Source: Aureobasidium sp. EXF-3400
Lineage: Eukaryota; Ascomycota; Dothideomycetes; Dothideales; Saccotheciaceae
Reading direction: 5' to 3'
DNA: 64,000 bases
Assembly (NCBI GenBank): GCA_024195585.1
Contig: SWBL01000074.1
Coordinates: 1 to 64,000, forward strand
This document shows positions 55,740 to 64,000 of this stretch, piece after piece; within the stretch, counting starts at the first letter, position 1; the number at the start of each line of letters is the position of its first letter. Under the pieces are notes generated by a model. It had not been told where the DNA came from. It did not search any database and saw only the letters and a list, made by a program, of their open reading frames with translations. Both the position numbers and the translations under genes were made by a program.

Positions 55740-56847
55740 TCAAGACCCGTTGCTCTGAACGAGATGACCGTTCGAGCCGTTCAGATCCTTCGATTTTGTA
55801 AGCTTGACGTTGTCTTGAAAGCTCTGCATGCCAGACTTGAAGACAGCGGCACCATCCGAATGGATGATGAAGGCTTTCCATCCACGCTTCAGACGTCGTT
55901 CCAGAATCTCAGGTGTCATAGCGAAACCCAATACCGCGAGACCATTCTTATCTGCGGCGCGCTGGATCTTGTCCAAAGCGTCGAGAAAGCTTGGTTCGTC
56001 ACCATCCTGTGAGCCAACCTCAAGTCCCAAAGAGCATCGAAGATCACCAGCTCCGACCATGAGGGCATCAACTAGAAGAAACACCTCGTTAGGATGATTC
56101 GGCTACGGCATGTACGACAAAAGAGTGTTCACTTACTCCCCGGAATAGCTGCAATCTCTTCAACGTTTCTTACTCCCTCAACATCCTCGATTTGCGCAAA
56201 GACAGCAGCGTGGTTGTTCCATACATCATAGACCGTCTCTCCCGGCTTGGTTTGGGTTTGTTTGCCGAACAAAGCCATTGGCGGGTAGCTACGAGTACCG
56301 AGTGGAGGGAACTTGGCATAGTTCACCAAACGTCGAGCTTCCTCGGCATTCTGCACATGAGGCTGTACAATACCGCCTGCTCCGGCATTGAGTACGTAGT
56401 TGATCATATCGGGCATATTGGGCGCGAGTCGTACGAAGGGCACCATCGACCCGTTCGAAGTGTATTGGATGGTTTTGATAAGACCGACGAGCAGGGTAGG
56501 ATTGAGTGGCGTATGTTCCTGACGGTACATGTCAGTTGCTATATCCTATCTCGCATCACCTTCGGAGGAGTAATATTTCGTACTGCGTCCAAGAAGCAGA
56601 AGTGATGAGGCAGGGTCGCGACGACACGAGCAGCTTCTTCGTGAGGAATTCGGCAACTTGTACCCCAAAGCAGCTCACCGCTGTTCAGCATTGCCTTGAA
56701 GTCAGTTGGTTGAGCCAAATCAAGGGCATTGTATTGTTTTGCTTCCAACATGTCCGCAAATGATGGATGCCAGATGAATAGTGATGGTGAGCGCAGAGGC
56801 GACAGGGTCTGGAATGTGACTGAGACAGCCGAAGTCGATGAACTCAT
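55740..56847 (-). CDS. HpcH/HpaI-family aldolase/lyase
   Basis: Three exons (56847-56584, 56518-56137, 56071-55740) give 325 aa. The class II aldolase TIM-barrel landmarks are in order: LLWGTSC, the D-x-EHTPLNP segment, VPFVRLA, the metal and glycine loop NAGAGGIVQPHV, AVFAQIEDVEGVRNVEEIAAIPGIDALMVGAGDL, and GLAVLGFAMTPE near the end. Enzymes of this family cleave or form carbon-carbon bonds between pyruvate or oxaloacetate and aldehydes; the fungal macrophomate synthase is a member. In this cluster it could extend or shorten a keto-acid intermediate. The N-terminal 35 residues are less conserved and the start could be a later Met. It shares a two-site promoter with the dioxygenase. Confidence 0.88.
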
Positions 56848-56930
56848 GGGAAGGCCAAGTATGTTCTGGTTGTCGAGTTTTGGACATTGATCACTCCCTG
56901 TACGGGTGAGAGCTATCTCCGACCAGATTT

Positions 56931-56938
56931 TCGGCCGA
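56931..56938. promoter_or_regulatory. TCGGCCGA site, aldolase side
   Basis: Exact copy of the shared palindrome about 85 bases upstream of the aldolase start codon. Confidence 0.55.
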
Positions 56939-57073
56939 TAGCGGGCGTAGGTGTTTCCACCATTCGTGACATGCCTGATTCCTCACTCCGAACCATGCGC
57001 TCGCACCAGTAGATATCCGAACGATGGCGGCAAGATCATGTATCTGCGACGCCGTGATACGTCCGCAGATGAT

Positions 57074-57083
57074 TTCGGCCGAA
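57074..57083. promoter_or_regulatory. palindrome TTCGGCCGAA, dioxygenase side
   Basis: Ten-bp perfect palindrome containing TCGGCCGA, about 130 bases upstream of the dioxygenase start codon. Confidence 0.55.
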
Positions 57084-57210
57084 GTTGAGTTCAGCGCGGC
57101 AAAGACAGTACTCATGTCCGAAAGAGATCTGTCTCTTGACAGATAAAACACCAGCCAAAGTATCATCATCTCATCCCATCACGATCTCTCAACATCTGTC
57201 AACACTCAAG

Positions 57211-58621
57211 ATGATCAGCGCCAGCGAGTATTGGGCCTCTGTCGCCAAACCATACCAGAAGAATATCCAAATCATCGAAGGACCTGATGAGCCTTTTGTC
57301 AATTTCCCGCTCGTTCTCGAACCAACTTTTGCAGAGCAGTCCAAAGAGACCATCCTCGCAGAAGCCCGTAAGCTTGGTGCTCAGCCATCCGATGATTCTC
57401 TCCAAAGCCCAATCCGCAGACTCCTCGATGCCAACGGCGGCGCGATCCATTTCAAGGGTCTGCCTCTAAAGAGCGCAGAGGACTTCTCCGAGTTCATGTT
57501 CGCTCTGGCCGGGTCGGGTGCTTACGGATGGAAGCCACATGAGCACGTGGGCATGGAGGTTCTTCGTCGACCTCAGGCCAAGAATGTTCTTACCGCCAAC
57601 GAGGGCCCTCCAAGCCACTTCATTGGCTGGCACAACGAGTATGCCGTATCTCCAGCACACCCGCACTATCTGGCGCTCTACTGTAAGGTCGCTCCAGGAT
57701 CTGGGGGTGAGACGTCCGTCTGCAACTCCATTGCCATGTACGATCGCCTCAAGAAGGAAGTGCCCGGCTTCCTTGAAGGCTGTGCCAAGAAGGGTCTTGT
57801 ATACCAGATCCCGCACAATGCCGAACAAGTCGGCGGCATTGTTGGCGGCAACGGTCTTTACAAGGACTCAGCGTTCGGCCCCAAGTCCGGAGAGAAGATG
57901 CCTGATACCGAGGAGGACAAGCGCGAGATGGTGGAGAAGAAAATTATCGCTCTCGCTCAGATGGGTGGCTGGCACGATGGCATTGATCGCACCGACGAAA
58001 CCCTGCCTGTCTGGCAGCGTCGCGGTTTCAACTGGACATGGCTCGATAATGGCGATCTTGAAGTCGTCCATCGAGTTGCTGGCACTCGCTTGCATCCTAC
58101 ACAGCACAAGCCCGCCATCTTCAACGTAAGTGTCATATCAATCAGTTGAGATTGGAAATCGCTAATCCGGAGGAACAGGCCATGTCGACTCGCTACACAA
58201 ATGCTGTCGTCAACGACACCTTCGAGCCCCCCTTCACGTACAAGAAAGATGATGGTACCGAGGGTATCTCCGTACCCCCGCATGTGAGCTCTGATTATCT
58301 ATTCCCAATGGTGATGAATTAGTTGAACTGACGATGCCAAGTTTGCTGGCTTGGAAAGGGACGAAGTTATCCCCAGAGGATGGCTTCAGAAGATGGACGA
58401 ATGGCAGCATAAGCTCGACTCGAGCATCACCTGGGATGCCGGTGATATTCTTGTCGTTGATGTAAGGGCTCTTTTCCCCTTGTGACAGTACAAACAGGCT
58501 GACTCAATGTTATTAGAACTTCGCTGCCCAACACGCCCGCTGGGCCTGGCAGGGCGACCGCAAGGTCATGGCCAGCTTCTGGGATCAACCTGGTGTTGCC
58601 GGCGTGCCCCTTGCCGCGTGA
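57211..58621 (+). CDS. TauD/TfdA-like Fe(II)/2-oxoglutarate dioxygenase
   Basis: Four exons (57211-58125, 58179-58283, 58342-58461, 58517-58621) give 414 aa. The iron-binding His and acid are in FIGWHNEYAV (H-x-E), the distal His in the last exon FAAQHARWAW, and the nearby Arg in QGDRKV would hold 2-oxoglutarate. Other landmarks are GGAIHFKGLPL, GGETSVCNSIAMYDRL and DAGDILVVDN. Members hydroxylate, desaturate or epoxidise small acids and amino acids; taurine use should not be assumed. In this cluster it is a likely tailoring step. All exon junctions are phase 0. It is followed directly by the second regulator on the same strand. Confidence 0.9.
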
Positions 58622-58931
58622 ACAACACGTTGGTGTATGTGGTTCTAGATCTTCTTTCCTTGCGCCGCTCGTTGTATTATTCTACGTCTTCACTTTTCGC
58701 ATGAGGGATACGTAGATTCTAGAATCAGCCATCTTCAATCAAGAATTGACTGCTGTATTGCTGTGTACGTTGAGAAAAGAGTTATTGTTACGTTGCAGAG
58801 TGTAAGCCCGCTATCTCCACCGGAGTTCACCCGAAGGTCTGGGTTTTGTGGGATGGTGCGCCCGGCTATCATTTGTCATCTTTCGTGCGACATGCTCATT
58901 CCCGAGTTCGGACGTCACTTGTAGCGAGGAT
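58622..58931. promoter_or_regulatory. upstream region of the internal Zn2Cys6 regulator
   Basis: About 310 bases. No exact TCGGCCGA; GAGTTCGGACGTCAC near 58905 has a related TTCGGAC half-site. Otherwise nothing was recognised. Confidence 0.35.
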
Positions 58932-61457
58932 ATGAGCAAGCGATCTCTTGGAGGGCACGACAACTCGCCCTTGTTGAAAAGAAACCGCAAGACTCTGTCA
59001 TGCAACAATTGTCGTCGCCAGAAACTCAAATGCGACCGTGAAATCCCCGTGTGCAGTAGATGCGGCTCCACAGGCAATGCCGACTCGTGTACTTACGGCC
59101 GCCTGGAAACAGACGTTCTGCAGTACTCCAATGGCCGGAACGATGAAGTCAATCTTGACTCTTTGGTATGATGCACTCTAACCAGACGTTCCTTGCCGCG
59201 TCCTGCTGGCTAATCATTGCCAGCGTTCGACGGAAGAACCATCATTCATTCTAGACAATACTTTTTCTTCCGTGGCGAACAGTGAGGAGAGAACAGGCAA
59301 ACAGCCATCACATGCGACTCACGGTGAAGATCCACCCGAGACTCTAGAGAACAGGCAACCATCAATAATGTGGCGCGGCCAGGGGCCACCATCCGCTACA
59401 ACAGACATGACTGCTCCTACGAAAACCACGAGAATAGATCCTCAGAAGAAGGAGATAATGGTTTACCGTGGCAAGTTATTCGAGACTCAGTACTTTGGGC
59501 CGACTCATCCCATCAGTTGGGGCGCTCGCGTATGTTTCGTTCCTCCACAACCCTGTAGTCCAGCCATTCAGAGCTGATTGCGTTAGTTTCCTGAATTGCA
59601 AACCTTCATGGTGGAGTCCATAAGTCGAGATACGACGCTTGCACAAGTCCAAAGGTCACTGAAATCATTGCAGCTACAATGGAAACAGGCCAAACCGACT
59701 TTGGCAAGCATGGGCGAGATCGACGTTCAACGCCTAGTCACTCTTCTTCCTGATCGGACCACAACAGATCGCTTAGTACAAGTTTACTGGGAGACCTTCG
59801 AAACTATCTACCGCGTACTGTACTGGCCTGACTTCTGGGCTGACTACTATGCTCTCTGGGAGAACCCCTTTGCTGCCTCGGCCAATTTCCTTGTTACGGT
59901 GCTTCTTGTCGTGGCCACGGTAAGTTGCGTCTCTCCTGAAGAGCGTATGTCGTACATCGGCGACAGCTCCACTCCACGTGAACGGGCGATCGCTTTGGTG
60001 GAAGTATGTGAGGCTTGGCTCGAACGTCAAAGTCAAAAGAACATTCCTCTAGCCCACTGGCAATGTCGCTGTCTTTTGCTACTTACCAAGATCTCCAATA
60101 CGATCAAGAAGAAGCAGACGTGGAATATCGCAGGGAATCTCCTTCGGCAAGCAATGTCTGCCGGATTCCACAGAGACCCCAGTCTGCTGGGAACACCAAT
60201 GAGAGATATTGACCAGGAGTTGAGGCGGCGCTTATGGGCGACGGTCGTCGAGTTGGAGCTCCAGGTTTCCATCGAGAGGGGGATGCCTTCTGCGTTGAGC
60301 AACGTGACATGGGATACTGCGAACGTCTCCAATGTGATCACTGAAGAGCTCGATCAGAGTGGCCCGGTGATTCATTCACAACAGCCATGGAGCCTGCATC
60401 CCACTGCATCATTCTTACACTCCAGCAGATCAAGCCTCTCTCTACGTTTGTCCTTGACGGGTGCACTGAACGACACGAATTCGCCTCTCACGCATGACGA
60501 CGTACTAAGGCATGACGACCAGATAATGTCCCATATCCAACAGATTACTTCTACGAGAACGAGCTTCAAGGAGCATGAGACCAACGCACGACACGTTCTT
60601 AGCGAAACGATCCTTGACCTTCAGCTCCGGCAGTTTTTGCTGCTATTACATACACCGTTTGCCGTAGAACGTCAGCCCAGTTCTCGGTCCTCGGTTTCCA
60701 GACTAGCTTGTCTCAACGCAGCAAGCACCGTCATCGAAACATGCTTAAAGCTTTCGAGGACTGACTACAACTTCATCGCATTGACGCGAACAGATCTCTT
60801 CCGATCCGCCTTTGTCACATGTCAAGTCATCGAGGCAATGAGAGGGCTTCAACGTGAGTAATGGACTAGAGATATGTGCGTCATGGTCTTGGCTAACACA
60901 ACTTAGATGAGATATTACTTCAGCGCTTGGGTAACTCATTGCAAGGCAATGTGGAAGTAGTGCTTGCGAGACTTGGAGAAAACATAACACAACTGGGCAC
61001 TGGGTTTACACACTACTGGTATATCTCAGCTGCGAACGGATTGTTGAGGTCAGGATTACCCTTGGCAAGCCCCCAGGTCGAACAAAAGATCGCTGTGGAT
61101 CAGGTGATCAAGCAATACTACAAAGTGCTGGCTACTCAGGAGGACGTATCTCCTTCACTAGCCATCACTCGATATAGGCAGCTATATGGGGTTCGTAAGG
61201 TATCTTACAGCATCAAGATTTGCACTAACAAGCACGTAGGTGATGGAGAGACAGTCGGGCAACATAAATCAAGACATGAGCATCTCAATGGCCGATCTTG
61301 GAATACCTCAGGTAAGAAACAGATCAAGTCTACGTGGAACAAGATCTTGACTAAACGAATTTCTTCGCAGGACTTTAATATGCTTCAACCTCTCGACCCG
61401 CATGTAGACGAATTCTTCTTTGGTGACCCGGCGGCTTGGACATTCGAGAACATCTGA
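58932..61457 (+). CDS. Zn2Cys6 transcription factor (internal, likely pathway regulator)
   Basis: Six exons (58932-59165, 59224-59529, 59587-60853, 60907-61199, 61240-61311, 61371-61457) give 752 aa. The DNA-binding cluster CNNCRRQKLKCDREIPVCSRC ends with a Cys eight residues later, spacing C-x2-C-x6-C-x6-C-x2-C-x8-C. A long fungal transcription-factor domain follows, with VYWETFETIYRVLYWPDF, then RQAMSAGFHRDPSLLGTP and LRRRLWATVVELELQVSIERGMP. The C-terminus has DPHVDEFFFGDP, an acidic aromatic stretch that could activate transcription. Position inside the cluster makes it the best candidate to bind the shared TCGGCCGA sites. Its stop codon directly abuts that of the convergent homocitrate-synthase-like gene. 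Confidence 0.9.
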
Positions 61458-62912
61458 TCATGAGACTGACACGGGTTCGGATCGACTAATAGCAGAGCTT
61501 CTCTTTCCTGTAACAGAGCTCTCTTGATAAAGTACAGAGCTGTCTTGCTCAAAGACACCCTCAGCGAATAGTCGGAGGGTGCGATCGACCTCTTGGTTCG
61601 AGATCGTCCGCTGGTCGGCCATGGATTTGATGATCTCGGTACACGACCGACACTGCTCATCAGTCATGGTGAGGTTCATCTGAATCGCACGAGACTTTAT
61701 CGCATTCCATCCGGTAAGACGGGAAGCATACTGGACGTTTCTCGACACTCCAAAATCATCGGGTCGAATGGATTCGTAAGTCTGTGGATTGTTTAAGACA
61801 GCCTTCATGTGAATGCCTGCCTTGTGATTGAAAGCGCAGAAGCCGGTGATGTAGTTGTTAAAGGGGAGATCCAGTCCAAATGCTTCAAGCACCAAGGTCT
61901 CTAAGTCTGGAAGATGCGCTGGTGCATATGTCGCCAGTAAGTGATCACGATTGGTGACGATGAGGCGGGCGAGATACCCACTAACAGGGACAACGCCATT
62001 TCGTTGACCGATTCCAAGAACCGAGGTCTCGATTTGTGAAGCCCCCGCTTCGACAGCACAGAAGGCGTTCGCAATTGCACAGCCAGTATCGTCCTGGAAA
62101 CCAGCTTGGATGTCACACTGGACAGTCTTTTGCAACAATTCGATCATTTGATAAACCTGCCTTGGATGGCAGCCTCCCGCCTGGTCGCCAATTACTATCT
62201 TCTGCACACCTTGCAATCGCAATTCTTGCATTGCTGTCAGAAGTTCCACGAGCTCTCTGGTGAAGACATCTTGGATCGCCACGGAGACTCGCACTTTGTT
62301 TGATCTCGCAAAATCGACAATATCGGCGTATGTGGTCTTCCAAGCCACAAGTTGGAGCGCCGAGAGCTCGTTGGGTATCCTTATCTGCCTGAGAGGAGAT
62401 CATTACTCGCCACATTCACCGACTGGGCTTAAAGAAAACTTACAAGCCCTGGACACCCAGCCGAACAGCAAATCGTGCCTCATTCACATCGCAATCAATC
62501 TCCGAGATGATCTTCGAGAACGATGTCAGTATTGAGCACGATATCTGGATGTATCATGAACCACCTTGGTCCTTTCCAAGTTCAACCGACAGATGCCAGC
62601 ACATTTGATGGTCAATTCGTTCGAGATGGATGGATTTTGCAACAGTATCTAACATGATTCAACGAATCTGTCAGTAACGTTGACACGGTTGATGTTGAAG
62701 GCATCCCTTACATAGTCTACGCCCAGCCTGTCAAGGGCTTGCACAATTTGATGATCGAACTTGGTTCCTGTTATCGTCTTGGCAAACACATGACTATTGT
62801 AGAGCGTCACATCAACAATCTCCGGGCCCCGCGTGAGGGTGTCATTGCGATTCGCAGTCATTGTGCAGCTGTCAGTATCCGCGGTGGTCTGTTCCGAATT
62901 CATAGCTTTCAC
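61458..62912 (-). CDS. homocitrate-synthase-like protein lacking catalytic residues
   Basis: Four exons (62912-62712, 62648-62565, 62511-62444, 62388-61458) give 427 aa. The fit to homocitrate synthase is end-to-end: LDRLGVDY, CAGICRLNL, EARFAVRLGV, GCHPRQVYQMIELL, DDTGCAIANAFCAVEAGA, SVLGIGQRNG, ITGFCAFNHKAGIHMKA and RLTGWNAIKSR. However, the N-terminal TLREGEQF catalytic loop is TLYNSHVF (Tyr38-Asn39 replace Arg-Glu), and the metal-binding HFH is GFQ (about residues 214-216). Arg, Glu and both His ligands are therefore gone. Either it is a pseudoenzyme or it does other chemistry. The splice model rests on consensus GTAAGG and GTAAGT sites at introns 1 and 3, a GTGGTT donor at intron 2, and the family alignment. 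Confidence 0.85.
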
Positions 62913-63540
62913 TCAAAGCGAGGAGGTGCTGCGCACATGAGATTTCAGCCATCGCAGCAAAAACAGGTACTCATCCATATATACAACGACGAGCACTCTG
63001 TGAACATACAGCTGAAGGTGTCATCCTTCTCGCATCCGCACGAACTCCGCAGCAGTTAACGGCTCCGAAAAGCAACGCAGACTAGGTATGTCCTCCACGA
63101 TAAAGCCGAAGCCTTCAGCCTCATCACCGTGCGTCTGTAACGATTCGCATGTGGTAACTCCGATTGGATCGATTTTCGGAGATAGCAACACCGAAGCTCT
63201 GATATCTCGGAGTTGTAAAGAGTGTTCGGCTTTACATTCACAGACAGCTACACCCTCAAAAGTATCGTTCTGCTGGACCTGCAGCATCGTTTGTCCTACC
63301 TTTTTGTCAACCACAAGACACTCTCGCTCTCAGACAATCCCAACGTCAAATTCGCGTTGGGCTTTTCTTACATCGCCTTGCTCTCGCATCGGCGTTTAGT
63401 CTTAGGCTATCCACGTTGACCAGCCTTCGAATTTTCGCAGGGGTCACAAACATGACACAAATGTATTTGGGGTTCAATCTAATCTCTTTGATTCCGCTTC
63501 TGACCAAACGTCGTACACAGTACACCATCTGTAGACCAAT
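62913..63540. other. intergenic; unassigned minus-strand open stretch
   Basis: About 630 bases between the homocitrate-synthase-like gene and the transporter. A minus-strand open frame at 63021-63314 (98 codons, containing GFGFIVEDIPSLRCFSEPL) looks protein-like but has no start, domain or clear exon partner. It could be the remnant or the last exon of another gene, or the region could hold 5' exons of the transporter. Confidence 0.3.
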
Positions 63541-64000
63541 CAACCAAGGAAGAAGTTGACCTGTCCCAATTGGAATGCCCGGATGGCAAATCGGACGAGG
63601 TGTCCAATCAAGTCTCAGACGATGAGGACAACTCGAAACTTCGCCGAGTCGCTGGAAAGATGCCCATGGCTGTATGGCTTTTGTCCGTCGCGTCGATGTG
63701 TGAACGGTTTGCATACTATGCATTCCTCGGACCTCTGCGTATGAACGTCCCATGAACGTATGCGGCAACTGCAAATACTGACGCGCTCGCTCCCAGAAAA
63801 TTATGTGCAGAATCCTCCAAAAGATTCATTGAGACCGGGTGCCCTGGGACTAGGCGAATCTCGGGCATCCTTGTTTGTCACACTGTTCCTGCTCATCAGC
63901 TATTTGACACCCACTCTCGCCGCCGTGGTGTCTGACAACTACCTTGGCAAGTTCAGAACGATAACCATCTCATTAGTGTATGTATATTGTTTGAACCAGC
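63541..64000 (+). CDS. POT-family peptide/nitrate-type transporter, 5' part, cut by window end
   Basis: Visible exons: one ending at 63738 and another from 63797, whose donor is probably near 63978. The first reads KLRRVAGKMPMAVWLLSVASMCERFAYYAFLGPL, the first helix with the POT/PTR2 ERFxYY motif (E-x-x-E-R-F form partly kept as MCERF). The second gives QNYVQNPPKDSLRPGALGLG, then SLFVTLFLLISYLTPTLAAVVSDNYLGKFRTI, which includes the second helix and the D-x-YLGK/R motif. The true start is unresolved; an acidic N-terminus upstream of 63541 remains open. POT carriers couple proton import to di/tripeptides and, in some cases, other small metabolites, so it may move a product or precursor of the cluster. 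Confidence 0.8.

Larger units (their letters stand above)
56848..57210. promoter_or_regulatory. divergent promoter with two TCGGCCGA sites
   Basis: About 360 bases between the aldolase and the dioxygenase. It carries TCGGCCGA at 56931-56938 and the 10-bp palindrome TTCGGCCGAA at 57074-57083, plus CATGTCCGAA near 57113-57122. Confidence 0.65.

Noticed and set aside
1..64000. CRISPR arrays, bacterial operons, insertion sequences or prophage
   Set aside because: Intron structure and gene families are fungal, and no regularly spaced short repeats or transposase genes were seen.

Overview
This is eukaryotic DNA from a filamentous ascomycete (Pezizomycotina; a Dothideomycete is my guess, not shown). 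The evidence is dense genes on both strands, many GT-AG introns of about 50-85 nt with CTRAY-like branch sites, Zn2Cys6 regulators, an asco-type laccase ending in DSGL, a NACHT-ankyrin NLR and fungal-only families such as Rmt2 and Clr2-like proteins. All exon models were built by eye and checked for reading-frame consistency; none has transcript support.

Layout. 1-12.9 kb: mostly housekeeping genes (pICln, a DHA1 transporter, a BTB protein, COG4) and a laccase. 13-19.3 kb: an accessory island with three short, divergent, same-strand Clr2-like genes, one apparently frameshifted, bracketed by two different degenerate tandem-repeat blocks. 19.3-25.4 kb: a DHA2 transporter, a mitochondrial-looking flavin reductase-like protein and an MCT-type transporter. 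25.6-30.9 kb: a divergent pair made of a NACHT-ankyrin NLR and an alpha/beta hydrolase. The NLR N-terminus and the hydrolase C-terminus carry the same short Asn/Gly/Gln-rich motif, which is the arrangement expected of amyloid-signalling NLR/effector pairs. 30.9-41.7 kb: conserved core genes (Hst2-type sirtuin, DLH/SnoaL-like protein, Rmt2, sterol acyltransferase, fimbrin) and a coiled-coil orphan.

42.8-64 kb looks like an undescribed biosynthetic gene cluster without a PKS or NRPS in view. It holds two Zn2Cys6 regulators, a cystathionine gamma-synthase-like PLP enzyme, a flavin-nucleotide-binding protein (frame broken), a beta-lactamase-fold protein with an altered SxxK motif, an aspartate aminotransferase-like enzyme, an EF1B-gamma-type GST, a complete second-pathway-style aspartokinase, an HpcH/HpaI aldolase, a TauD-type dioxygenase, a homocitrate-synthase-like protein that has lost its catalytic and metal-binding residues, and the start of a POT transporter. 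Three divergent promoters and the aspartokinase upstream region share the 8-bp palindrome TCGGCCGA (six copies in about 10 kb, all intergenic), suggesting one pathway-specific regulator. Inference: aspartate goes to aspartyl phosphate, then through primary metabolism to an activated homoserine. The PLP enzyme would use this for gamma-replacement, as in the fusaric acid and loline pathways, and aldolase and dioxygenase tailoring would give a non-proteinogenic amino acid or derivative.
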